A DNA stretch of 64,000 nt from Kribbella pittospori (GTDB taxonomy: Bacteria; Actinomycetota; Actinomycetes; Propionibacteriales; Kribbellaceae), in NCBI RefSeq assembly GCF_004331465.1, contig NZ_SJKB01000001.1, positions 1 to 64,000 on the forward strand, given 5' to 3'. This document shows, one piece after another, positions 52,543 through 60,117 of this stretch. A model generated the notes under the pieces. It saw only the letters and a list, made by a program, of their open reading frames with translations. It had not been told where the DNA came from and did not search any database. Both the position numbers and the translations under genes were made by a program. Position 1 is the stretch's first letter. Each line of letters opens with the position of its first letter.

Positions 52543-54936
52543 ATGCCGAGGAAGGCCAACGGTCGAGCGGGCAAACACCGCGACGACGACTACCGGATGC
52601 CGGGTGACACGGCGGCCGGTCAGGGCGCCAACGGCCAGCCGGCGAGCGGGATGCCGATGACGGGCATGGACTCTGCGCCGGGTTTGGCGGGAGCCGGCGG
52701 CATGGGCAGTGGCGGATCGGCGGGCGGTGCCGGTATGAGCGGCGGCGGCCAGGCCGGTGGAGTGGGCATGAGCGGTGGCGGCCAAGCCGGTGGAGTGGGC
52801 ATGAGCGGTGGCACCGGTGCAGCCGGTGGCGCGGGCATGAGTGGTGGCGGTTCAGCCGGTGGTGCAGGTATGAGCGGCACGGACGGGCGGATCGAGAACC
52901 CGACTCGACGGCAGTGCGGTGTGATGGACGTGCACCGGCGGCTGCTGTCGACGTCACCCGAGTACGCCGCCGCCCGGTCGGCGATCGAGAACGCGACGTC
53001 GTTGTACGCCGCCGGACCGCCGCGTTTCACCGGTATAGCGCGGATCCCGTGCGTGGTGCACGTGGTCTGGAACACCGCCACGCAGAACATCTCGCAGGCC
53101 CAGATCGACAGCCAGATCGACGTACTGAACCGGGACTTCCGGGCGACGAACTCCGACATCGGCATCGTTCCGGCCGCGTTCACCGGCCTGATCGCGGATT
53201 CCCGGATCGAGTTCTACCTCGCCACCGTGGACCCGAACGGCAACCCGACCGGCGGTGTCACCCGGACCCAGACGAGTACGGCGTCCTTCGGCACCGACGA
53301 CAAGGTGAAGAAGTCGTCGACCGGCGGTATCGACCCGTGGCCGACGGACCGCTACCTGAACATCTGGGTCTGCCAGCTCGGCGGCGGCCTGCTCGGGTAC
53401 GCCCAGTTCCCGGGCGGCCCGGCGAACACCGACGGCGTGGTCATCCTGCACAGCGGGTTCGGGACCAACGGCACGGCGGCCGCACCGTTCGACCTGGGCC
53501 GGACCACGACCCACGAGGTCGGGCACTACCTGAACCTGTTCCACATCTGGGGCGACGACGGCAGTGGCTGCAGCGGCAGCGACGAGTGCGCCGACACCCC
53601 GAACGCGGCCGGCCCGAACTTCGGCGTACCGACGTTCCCGCACGTGACGTGCAGCAACGGTCCGAACGGCGATCTGTTCTACGACTACATGGACTACACC
53701 GACGACCGCGGCATGGTCATGTTCACCAACGACCAGGCCACCCGGATGGAAGCCTGCCTGGACACCGTCCGGACGAACCTGCCGACCTACGCCGGGGCCG
53801 GCGCCGGTACGCCGGAACCGGCCGGCTCGGTGGTGTCGTGGGGCGCGAACCGGCTGGACGCGTTCGTGCTCGGCACCGATCTGGCGATGTATCACAAGTG
53901 GTGGGACGGATCGTCGTGGGGACCGTCCGTCGCCGGTTACGAATACATGGGTGGTGTCTGCATGAGTGCTCCTGAAGTCGCGTCCTGGGGCCCGGACCGG
54001 CTGGACGCGTTCGTCCTCGGCACCGATCACGCGCTGTACCACAAGTGGTGGGACGGCTCGAACTGGGGACCGAGTGTCACCGGCTACGAGTACCTCGGCG
54101 GTGTCTGCATGAGCCCGCCGCGGCTGGCGACCTGGGGGCCGAACCGGCTGGATGCCTTCGTTCTCGGCACCGACCGCGCGCTGTACCACAAGTGGTACGA
54201 CGGCGCGGGCTCAGGCTGGGGGCCGAGTGTCACCGGCTACGAGTACCTCGGCGGCATCTGCATGAGCCCGCCCGAAGTCGTTGCCTGGGGCAGCGATCGG
54301 CTGGACATGTTCGTGCTCGGCACCGACAACGCGGTCTACCACAAGTGGTGGGACGGTTCGAACTGGGGACCGTCGGCGACCGACTACGAGTACCTCGGTG
54401 GTGTCTGCGCTTCACCGCCGCGGGTCGTCGCCTGGGGCGAGAACCGTCTCGACATGTTCGTCCTCGGCACCGATTTCGCGCTGTACCACAAGTGGTGGGA
54501 CGGCTCGGCCTGGTCGGACTGGGAGTACCTGGGCGGCGTCTGTACGACGGCCCCGACCGTCGTCTCGTGGGACGCGAACCGGCTGGACGTGTTCGTGCTC
54601 GGCACGGACTCCGCGCTTTACCACAAGTGGTGGGACGGGTCCGCCTGGGGACCGTCGGTCACCGAGTACGAGTACATGGGCGGTGTGTGCACCGACGAGC
54701 CACGCGTCGTCTCGTGGGCCCCGAACCGGCTCGACGTGTTCGTCACCGGCACCGACAAGCAGCTCTACCACAAGTGGTGGGACGGCTCGAACTGGGGACC
54801 GGGCATCACCGGCTACGAGCCGCTCGGCGGCGTGATCAGCGACTTCAGGGCGACGGTCCCTTCGACCGTGCCGGAGTCGATGCCGGCGTCCGGAACGATG
54901 CCGGGGGCAACCATGGAACAGGCGGTGCTGCGCTGA
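52543..54936 (+). CDS. M43-type metallopeptidase with PLL-like seven-bladed lectin domain
   Basis: A 797-residue protein in three parts. Residues 1-115 are disordered, with five 11-12 residue Gly/Met-rich repeats (56-111). The peptidase part (about 125-425) has H324-E-x-x-H328 and H334 in [11 protein letters not shown], plus the Met-turn YDYMDYTDD, as in cytophagalysin/pappalysin (M43) enzymes. From about 428 seven repeats of some 48 residues follow, each with RLD-x-FV-x-GTD-x-x-x-YHKW-[WY]-DG and YLGGV, the pattern of PLL-type fucose/O-methyl-sugar lectins (DUF346). The ATG is fixed by GGAAGGGGGAGAG. No signal peptide, Tat motif or lipobox is present although the enzyme type is normally secreted. 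Confidence 0.88.
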   Translation: MPRKANGRAGKHRDDDYRMPGDTAAGQGANGQPASGMPMTGMDSAPGLAGAGGMGSGGSAGGAGMSGGGQAGGVGMSGGGQAGGVGMSGGTGAAGGAGMSGGGSAGGAGMSGTDGRIENPTRRQCGVMDVHRRLLSTSPEYAAARSAIENATSLYAAGPPRFTGIARIPCVVHVVWNTATQNISQAQIDSQIDVLNRDFRATNSDIGIVPAAFTGLIADSRIEFYLATVDPNGNPTGGVTRTQTSTASFGTDDKVKKSSTGGIDPWPTDRYLNIWVCQLGGGLLGYAQFPGGPANTDGVVILHSGFGTNGTAAAPFDLGRTTTHEVGHYLNLFHIWGDDGSGCSGSDECADTPNAAGPNFGVPTFPHVTCSNGPNGDLFYDYMDYTDDRGMVMFTNDQATRMEACLDTVRTNLPTYAGAGAGTPEPAGSVVSWGANRLDAFVLGTDLAMYHKWWDGSSWGPSVAGYEYMGGVCMSAPEVASWGPDRLDAFVLGTDHALYHKWWDGSNWGPSVTGYEYLGGVCMSPPRLATWGPNRLDAFVLGTDRALYHKWYDGAGSGWGPSVTGYEYLGGICMSPPEVVAWGSDRLDMFVLGTDNAVYHKWWDGSNWGPSATDYEYLGGVCASPPRVVAWGENRLDMFVLGTDFALYHKWWDGSAWSDWEYLGGVCTTAPTVVSWDANRLDVFVLGTDSALYHKWWDGSAWGPSVTEYEYMGGVCTDEPRVVSWAPNRLDVFVTGTDKQLYHKWWDGSNWGPGITGYEPLGGVISDFRATVPSTVPESMPASGTMPGATMEQAVLR
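52708..52875 (+). repeat. Tandem Gly/Met repeat inside the M43 gene
   Basis: Five tandem units of 33 bases (one of 36) encode G-G-x-x-A-G-G-[AV]-G-M-S. Units two and three (52741-52773 and 52774-52806) differ at only a few bases, implying recent duplication, while the others have drifted. The array is coding and keeps the frame. Confidence 0.9.
53824..54852 (+). repeat. Seven propeller-blade repeats in the M43 gene
   Basis: Seven repeats of about 147 bases. Conserved per blade: W-x-x-x-RLD, the strand FVLGTD, YHKWWDG (YHKWYDG in blade three), a GPS-[VA][10 protein letters not shown] turn. Blade five is shorter (it lacks the GPSVT segment) and blade three has a two-residue insertion. Seven copies is the exact number needed to close a PLL-type propeller. 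Confidence 0.88.
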
Positions 54937-55223
54937 CCGGATACAGCAACGGGCGGTGGACGCACTCGTTCGAGGAGGATCACGACGGGATCAGCGTCTA
55001 CCGCCGGGACGACTTCGCCTTCCCGCCGGCCCGTGGCCGGCGGGGGGTGGAGTTCCGGCCGGACGGCACGCTGGTGGAGTACGCGTTCGGCCGCGGCGAC
55101 GTGCCCGAGCCGCGACCGGGCGGGCACTGGAGCGCCGACGGCCTGATCACGCGTTCCGCCGGCGGGACCGCCCGGATCGTCGCGGCCGAGCCCGATCGTC
55201 TCGAGATCATCTGGCAGGACTGA
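54933..55223 (+). CDS. Small conserved-looking ORF with probable CTG start
   Basis: A 96-residue frame reading [M][19 protein letters not shown] and ending DRLEIIWQD. The block [32 protein letters not shown] looks conserved and folded, reminiscent of small beta proteins in actinobacteria and myxobacteria, but I cannot name it. No ATG or GTG occurs before this block. CTG at 54933 overlaps the M43 stop as CTGA, in the same way as ATGA and GTGA junctions elsewhere in the window, so CTG initiation by coupling is the simplest reading. A frameshift from the M43 gene is an alternative. The stop is one base before the M28 start. Confidence 0.6.
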   Translation: MTGYSNGRWTHSFEEDHDGISVYRRDDFAFPPARGRRGVEFRPDGTLVEYAFGRGDVPEPRPGGHWSADGLITRSAGGTARIVAAEPDRLEIIWQD

Positions 55224-55224
55224 C

Positions 55225-56547
55225 ATGACCACTGCACCCGTGCGTTATCTCGTCGTACCGACCGCCGATGCCGCCGATGGCGCGCACTCGGCCCGGTTCG
55301 GCGACAAGACCCTGCTCTGGGTCCCGGCCGACCAGCGCCTTGGCCGGGCCTCCCGGACCGTACCCGGCCTGTTGCTCGTGACGCAGGTGGGCCGGAGTTT
55401 CCAGGACGACTACCCGGACGTCACGCCGCTGCTCGACCACGGCCGGCACCTGGTGATCTCGTCCGCCGACAAACCCCGCCGCCGCTCCAACAACTGCTGG
55501 CGGATCGAACCACTCCGCGCCGGTACGACGGTTGTCGACAATCCGACACCGACGGCGGCTCGTGTCGACCCGGTCGTCGCGGACCTGGTCGGGCAGTTGT
55601 CGCCGGCGTCGTACCACGACGATCTGACCTGGCTGGCGAGTCTGCCGACGCGGCACTCGCTGAGTACGTCGTTCACCACCGCGGTGGACTTCGCCGCCGC
55701 CAAAATGGTTGCCCTCGGCTACGGAGTGACCCGGACGCAGATCACGGTCGGCGCCGGACACTCGCAGAACCTGATCGGCGACCGGCCCGGCACCGGCGGC
55801 GGTGGCCTGGTCCTGATCACGGCGCACCTCGACTCGATCAACATCGCCGGCGGACCGGCCGCCGCCGCGCCCGGCGCGGACGACAACGGGAGCGGCTCCG
55901 CGGGCGTGCTCGAACTCGGCCGGTTGCTGTCGGCCCGGTACTGGCGGCACGACGTACGGCTGATCCTGTTCGGGGGTGAGGAGGAGGGGCTGTTCGGCAG
56001 CAAGCAGTACGTCGCCGCGCTGCCGCCGGCCGAACGCGCCCGGATCCGGGCCGTCCTCAACATGGACATGATCGCCAGCAAGAACACGGCTGTGCCGACA
56101 GTCCTGCTCGAAGGTGCACCGGTGTCATCGAGCCAGATCGCGGACCTGGCGACGGCGGCCGCGACGTACACCGGGCTGAAGGTGGAGACCTCGCTCAACC
56201 CGTTCGCCAGCGACCACGTGCCGTTCATCGACGCCGGGATCCCAGCCGTGCTGTCGATCGAGGGCGCGGACAGTGCGAACGGCCACATCCACTCGGCGAA
56301 CGACACACTCAACTTCCTCAACTGGTCGCTGGCGGCCGAGATCCTTCGGATGAACATCGCCGCCCTGGCCGGTTGGCTCGAACCCGCGACCACGCTCGCC
56401 CGGCCAAGACCAGCCGGTTCGGTGGTCTCATCGGGCCCTGGCCGGCTGGACGTCTTCGCGGTCGGCATGGACTCCGCCCTGCACCACAAGGCTTTCGACG
56501 GCACCTGGCACGACTTCGAGTCCCTGGGAGGCGTTGTCTTAAACTGA
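55225..56547 (+). CDS. M28-type zinc aminopeptidase with a single PLL-like blade
   Basis: A 440-residue peptidase. The M28 metal ligands are visible: H201 (ITAHLDSIN), the aspartates of GADDNGSG (219-220), glutamates of GGEEEGLFGSK (252-254), D281 (NMDMI) and the histidine of HIHSANDT (354-356). Residues 1-110 form an unfamiliar N-terminal domain. Residues 398-438 (GSVVSSGPGRLDVFAVGMDSALHHKAFDGTWHDFESLGGVV) are one blade of the same type as the M43 propeller, directly at the C-terminus. One blade cannot close a propeller, so it may dock onto another protein. No signal peptide. It belongs to the unit 52543-57887. Confidence 0.88.
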   Translation: MTTAPVRYLVVPTADAADGAHSARFGDKTLLWVPADQRLGRASRTVPGLLLVTQVGRSFQDDYPDVTPLLDHGRHLVISSADKPRRRSNNCWRIEPLRAGTTVVDNPTPTAARVDPVVADLVGQLSPASYHDDLTWLASLPTRHSLSTSFTTAVDFAAAKMVALGYGVTRTQITVGAGHSQNLIGDRPGTGGGGLVLITAHLDSINIAGGPAAAAPGADDNGSGSAGVLELGRLLSARYWRHDVRLILFGGEEEGLFGSKQYVAALPPAERARIRAVLNMDMIASKNTAVPTVLLEGAPVSSSQIADLATAAATYTGLKVETSLNPFASDHVPFIDAGIPAVLSIEGADSANGHIHSANDTLNFLNWSLAAEILRMNIAALAGWLEPATTLARPRPAGSVVSSGPGRLDVFAVGMDSALHHKAFDGTWHDFESLGGVVLN

Positions 56548-56552
56548 CGCCC

Positions 56553-57887
56553 GTGTGGAGCCCGAATGCGCGTGACCTTGGTGGACTTCCTACGCGGCAC
56601 GGCGTCGCGACTCGCGAGCGGGCGGTCTTCCGGTCGGAGTCACCCGACGACCTGGACTCCACGGGCCGGAGCGCGTTGGACGCCCTCGGAGCCGGCTTGG
56701 TCCTCGACGTGCGCAGCGACCGCGAGCTGACGCGACCACATCCGCTCGACGGCACCCCGGCGTACCGGCGGATCCCCTGGATCGACCCGGTCGCCGACAA
56801 GTCGCGGAACGCGGCCGCCGAGCTGCGACTCGTCGATGTCTACTCCAACGGCCTGAGTCGTAACTCCGCCCACATCGGCAAGATCTTCCGGGCGGTCGCG
56901 GACGCCCCGGCGGACCGCCCGGTGGTCGTGCACTGCCAGGCCGGCAAGGATCGCACCGGACAGTTTGTCGCACTGCTGCTCGAGCTGGCAGGCGTACCTC
57001 GCGACGTGATCGCCGAGGACTACGCGATCAGTGAGGTCCGGCTTGGCCTGCAGGACGGTCCCGAGCGGTCGCGGACCAGACCGGAGACCATCCTCGGATC
57101 ACTCGACCACCTTGACTTCCGCCTCGGCGGCATCCGTGCGTACCTCGCCGGCCTCGGGTTGAGCCAGCTGCAGATTCACCGCCTGGCGACCCGCCTCGTG
57201 CCGGTCGGCGTGCGGGCTGTGGTGTTCGACTTCGACGGTCTGCTGATGGACACGGAATCTACGTCGGTGCTGAGCTGGCAGGCCGAATGGGCGCACCACG
57301 GGCTCGAGCTGGATCTCGAGGACTTCTGGCCGGGCCACGGTGGGGACACCTCCGAGATCCGGTACGCGCGGCTCGCCTCGGCCGTCGGCGCCGGCTTCGA
57401 TCGGGAGGCCAGTCATACGCGGAGGATGGCGCATCGCGAGCGGATGCACGCCGAGCTGGACTTCCGGCCGGGGGTCCGCGAGTGGGTGACGACGGCGCGC
57501 GAGTTCGGCCTGCAGGCCGGGATCGCCAGCAGCTCACCGAGCCCCTGGGTGCGCGGTCATCTGGAGCGGGTCGGGGCGATCGACCTCTTCGACGAGATCG
57601 TCACCGGCGACGAGGTCGGGACCCACAAGCCCGATCCGGCGATCTACGAGCTGGCTCTGCGTCGTCTCGGCGTACCGGGAGAGGAAGCGATCGCGGTCGA
57701 GGACACCGCCCACGGCGTTGTCGCGGCGCAGAAGGCCGGCATGTTCGCGGTCGCCATCCCCAATCCGTACGTCGCGCCGGCCACGGTCGCGGCTGCCGAC
57801 CTAGTTCTGAGCAGCGCTGACCAACTCCTGCTCAGCGAGCTGCTTCTTTCAGCGACATCGAAAGGGTCGACGATCGTAACCGAGTGA
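56553..57887 (+). CDS. Tyrosine-phosphatase / HAD hydrolase fusion
   Basis: A 444-residue two-domain protein. Residues 1-215 are a Y_phosphatase3-like domain: NARDLGGLPT at the start and the P-loop HCQAGKDRTG with C128 and R134 (C-x5-R). Residues 220-430 are a HAD hydrolase of the beta-phosphoglucomutase subgroup: FDFDGLLMDTES with D226 and D228, the S/T loop GIASSSPS, K of VGTHKPDP and VEDTAHGV. Both active sites are intact. It may remove phosphate from proteins and sugar phosphates respectively; no pathway is implied by neighbours. GTG at 56553 is taken as start; CTG at 56544, which overlaps the M28 stop as CTGA, is an alternative. Confidence 0.88.
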   Translation: MWSPNARDLGGLPTRHGVATRERAVFRSESPDDLDSTGRSALDALGAGLVLDVRSDRELTRPHPLDGTPAYRRIPWIDPVADKSRNAAAELRLVDVYSNGLSRNSAHIGKIFRAVADAPADRPVVVHCQAGKDRTGQFVALLLELAGVPRDVIAEDYAISEVRLGLQDGPERSRTRPETILGSLDHLDFRLGGIRAYLAGLGLSQLQIHRLATRLVPVGVRAVVFDFDGLLMDTESTSVLSWQAEWAHHGLELDLEDFWPGHGGDTSEIRYARLASAVGAGFDREASHTRRMAHRERMHAELDFRPGVREWVTTAREFGLQAGIASSSPSPWVRGHLERVGAIDLFDEIVTGDEVGTHKPDPAIYELALRRLGVPGEEAIAVEDTAHGVVAAQKAGMFAVAIPNPYVAPATVAAADLVLSSADQLLLSELLLSATSKGSTIVTE

Positions 57888-57933
57888 CCTAACCTGCTGA
57901 CCTTCTGTAAATTTCCAACCGGAGGGAAAGCAG

Positions 57934-58311
57934 ATGCGGAAGCTTCTTGGTGCTGCCGTGATGTCGGGGGCGGTTGTGGCAGGTCTGATGGTCGGGACGC
58001 CGGCCCAGGCGTCGACCACTGGGACGCAGGCGTGCGACCTGGTGACCGCGCCGAGCGTCGGCTACAGCGCACTGATGCTGTACGTCGCCGTCGGCCTGGA
58101 GGGTTGTTCGACCAGCGTCACCGAGGTCAGGGTCGAGCTGCAGAAGGGTCCGGGCGCGTCCGGCCCGTTCACCACGGTCGCTGAGACGTACGCGTACTCC
58201 GGCGGCGGTGCGTGGTTCGACGAGGGCACCGGCTGCGGCTACTACGTCGGTGTCGCCCATTGGCAGGACCAGACCGAGACGTCGCCCAACCCGGCGTACT
58301 ACTGCAACTGA
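57934..58311 (+). CDS. Small secreted protein
   Basis: A 125-residue protein with a Sec signal peptide ending at AQA-S (residue 27). The mature 98 residues contain four cysteines (TQACDL, LEGCST, GTGCGY, YYCN), suggesting two disulfides. I know no family. GGAGGG precedes the ATG. It is closed by a hairpin shared with the converging hydrolase gene. Confidence 0.75.
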   Translation: MRKLLGAAVMSGAVVAGLMVGTPAQASTTGTQACDLVTAPSVGYSALMLYVAVGLEGCSTSVTEVRVELQKGPGASGPFTTVAETYAYSGGGAWFDEGTGCGYYVGVAHWQDQTETSPNPAYYCN

Positions 58312-58320
58312 ATCCACCGG

Positions 58321-58348
58321 CGCCTGGGCTCGGCGACGAGCCCAGGCG
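58321..58348. terminator. Bidirectional terminator
   Basis: CGCCTGGGCTCG (58321-58332) and its exact complement (58337-58348) around GCGA, a stable tetraloop. It lies nine bases after the plus-strand stop and touches the stop of the converging gene. Confidence 0.88.
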
Positions 58349-59092
58349 TCAGGTCAGGTGCGTGAGTAGCAGCGGATTGATGATCTCGGGGTGCGAGTAG
58401 GTCACCAGGTGAGCCGCGTTCGGGATGATTTCGAGGTGCGCGCCGGGGATCTGACCGGCCAGCGGTACGACGGTCTCGGGCGGGATCGAGGTGTCCGACT
58501 CGGCGGTGACGAGGAGGACCGGCGCGGTGATGTCGGACAGGCCGGGGAGCAGGTTGGTGCTACCGAGTGCCTCGCAGCAGGCGGCGTACCCCTCGTCGGG
58601 ACTGTCGAGCAGCATCTGCCGGATCGCCGCGGTCTCGGTGAACTCGGGCAGGAACCACCGGCCGAGCGTCGCGTCGGTGATCGCCTGGGTGCCCTCGGCG
58701 CGGACCTGGGCCGCGCGGTCGGCCCACATCTGCTTGTTCTCGGCCGGGTTGGCCGGCGGGCAGATCAGCGCGAAGCGGTTGAACCGGTCCGGCGCGTTCT
58801 GGGCCAGCCACAACCCGACCGCGCCGCCGAGTGAGATACCGACGTACGACGCCTGCTCCACGAGGAGCGTGTTGAGCAGCTCGACCACGTCACCGCCGAG
58901 GTCCTCGATCGTGTACGGCCCGAGCGGTACGTCGGACCCGCCGTGGCCACGGTGGTCGAAGGTCACCACCCGGAACCGCTGCGCCAGCACCTCGAGCTGC
59001 GGCGCCCACATCGCCTGCGTCGCCCCGAGCGACGATCCCAGCAGGACCACCGGCGCGTCGTCGGAACCCGTCACCTCGTAGTTCAGTTCCAT
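58349..59092 (-). CDS. Alpha/beta hydrolase, 3-oxoadipate enol-lactonase-like
   Basis: A 247-residue hydrolase. The nucleophile is S87 in VGISLGG, the acid is in VTAESDTSIPP, and the histidine in PNAAHLVTY. The oxyanion region LLGSSLGATQAMW and FDHRGHGGSD are typical of PcaD-like enzymes; without other pca genes nearby the substrate is open. The ATG has TAGTGT six bases upstream on the minus strand (59099-59104) and no Shine-Dalgarno, hence probably leaderless. Confidence 0.85.
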   Translation of the reverse strand: MELNYEVTGSDDAPVVLLGSSLGATQAMWAPQLEVLAQRFRVVTFDHRGHGGSDVPLGPYTIEDLGGDVVELLNTLLVEQASYVGISLGGAVGLWLAQNAPDRFNRFALICPPANPAENKQMWADRAAQVRAEGTQAITDATLGRWFLPEFTETAAIRQMLLDSPDEGYAACCEALGSTNLLPGLSDITAPVLLVTAESDTSIPPETVVPLAGQIPGAHLEIIPNAAHLVTYSHPEIINPLLLTHLT

Positions 59093-59120
59093 GCCCCCAC
59101 ACTACGGATGCGACCGCTTT

Positions 59121-59531
59121 CTAGCGGTATAGCGCGAGCGCGCCGGTCAACGAGTCCACGGTTTGACGGGGGCCGAAGAGGGCGAGGCCCAGGTACTCCA
59201 CGTCGTCGGGCTTGGTGCCCCTCAGCGTGGTGGACATCTGGTCGTACGTCCGTGCTTGCTGGGCGATCTGGTGCATGTCGTGCACGGTGACGTCGTCCCG
59301 CGCGGCCGCCTGGGTCCGGAGGTAGTGCAGTTGCTCGGCGGATGCCCGCAGTACCGGGATCGGGTAGGCGCACATGCCGGTGTGTGGGTTGCCGGCGGCG
59401 TCCTCGGTGTCCGGGCCGACCACCTGATCGTGGTGGTGGCCGAGTCCGACGCCGAGCAGAGCAGCAGTGTTCAGGGCGACGCCGATCGGCGCTTCGGCCG
59501 CGATGACCACGACCATCTTGTTCGTCAGCAC
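59121..59531 (-). CDS. DUF2000 family protein
   Basis: A 136-residue soluble protein beginning MLTNKMVVVIAAEAPIGVALNTAALLGVGLG, the DUF2000 opening, and containing HTGMCAYPIPVLRAS. The family is small and uncharacterised, related in fold to peptidyl-tRNA hydrolase II-like proteins. The GTG start is preceded by TAGGTT at seven bases and no ribosome binding site. It is divergent from the Lrp-type regulator, which may control it. Confidence 0.75.
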   Translation of the reverse strand: MLTNKMVVVIAAEAPIGVALNTAALLGVGLGHHHDQVVGPDTEDAAGNPHTGMCAYPIPVLRASAEQLHYLRTQAAARDDVTVHDMHQIAQQARTYDQMSTTLRGTKPDDVEYLGLALFGPRQTVDSLTGALALYR

Positions 59532-59610
59532 GGCGGCAAACCTAGCTTCGTGGGCGGCCGATCGCGATCGCTCCCGAGCGTCGTTCGGCAGATCTGCGAA
59601 ACTGCCTGTC

Positions 59611-60063
59611 ATGGACGAACTTGATACGGCGCTCCTGCGGATGCTGCAGAACGATGCCCGCCGGACCAACCGCGACATGGCGGCCGAGCTCGGCATCGCA
59701 CCGTCGACGTGCCTGGAGCGGATCCGCGGCCTGCGCGACCGCGGCGTGATCAGCGGGTACCACGCCGAGGTCGACCTGAAGGCCATCGACCGCTCCACTC
59801 AGGCGATCATCTCGATCAAGCTCCGTCCACAGGCGATGGCTGTCGCGACCGCCTTCCAGGACTACGTGAACCAGCTACCCGAGACGCTCGCGATGTTCAT
59901 GGTCTCCGGTGGCTCCGACTTCCTCGCTCACGTCGCCGTCAAGGACACCCAGGCGCTGCGCGACCTCGTCCTCGCTCTGGCCAAGCGCCAGGAGATCGCC
60001 GACATCCGCAGTTCGGTCGTCTTCGAGCATCACCGGCGTACGACGATCATGCCGCTGCGCTGA
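59611..60063 (+). CDS. Lrp/AsnC family transcriptional regulator
   Basis: A 150-residue regulator. The N-terminal helix-turn-helix covers about 1-55 (LDTALLRMLQNDARRTNRDMAAELGIAPSTCLERIRGLRDRGVI) and the RAM ligand domain follows (AIISIKLRPQ ... GGSDFLAHVAVKD). Such proteins sense amino acids and often regulate a divergent transporter or enzyme. The divergent gene here is DUF2000. The ATG at 59611 gives the standard family N-terminus. Confidence 0.93.
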   Translation: MDELDTALLRMLQNDARRTNRDMAAELGIAPSTCLERIRGLRDRGVISGYHAEVDLKAIDRSTQAIISIKLRPQAMAVATAFQDYVNQLPETLAMFMVSGGSDFLAHVAVKDTQALRDLVLALAKRQEIADIRSSVVFEHHRRTTIMPLR

Positions 60064-60078
60064 CGTGCTTGTGATGGG

Positions 60079-60106
60079 CAGCCCCGCGCGGCGCCGGCCG
60101 GGGCTG
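60079..60106. terminator. Probable bidirectional terminator
   Basis: CAGCCCCG (60079-60086) and CGGGGCTG (60099-60106) form an 8-bp stem with a 12-base GC-rich loop between the converging Lrp and radical SAM genes. Confidence 0.55.
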
Positions 60107-60117
60107 GGTACGTTGGG

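Noticed and set aside
52708..52875. Regular repeats that might suggest a CRISPR or satellite
   Set aside because: The units are contiguous, lack spacers and keep an open reading frame; they code for the Gly/Met-rich segment of the M43 protein.
57934..58311. Small secreted Cys-containing protein as a bacteriocin or lantibiotic
   Set aside because: No modification, immunity or dedicated transporter gene is adjacent; a Sec signal and four cysteines alone do not support it.
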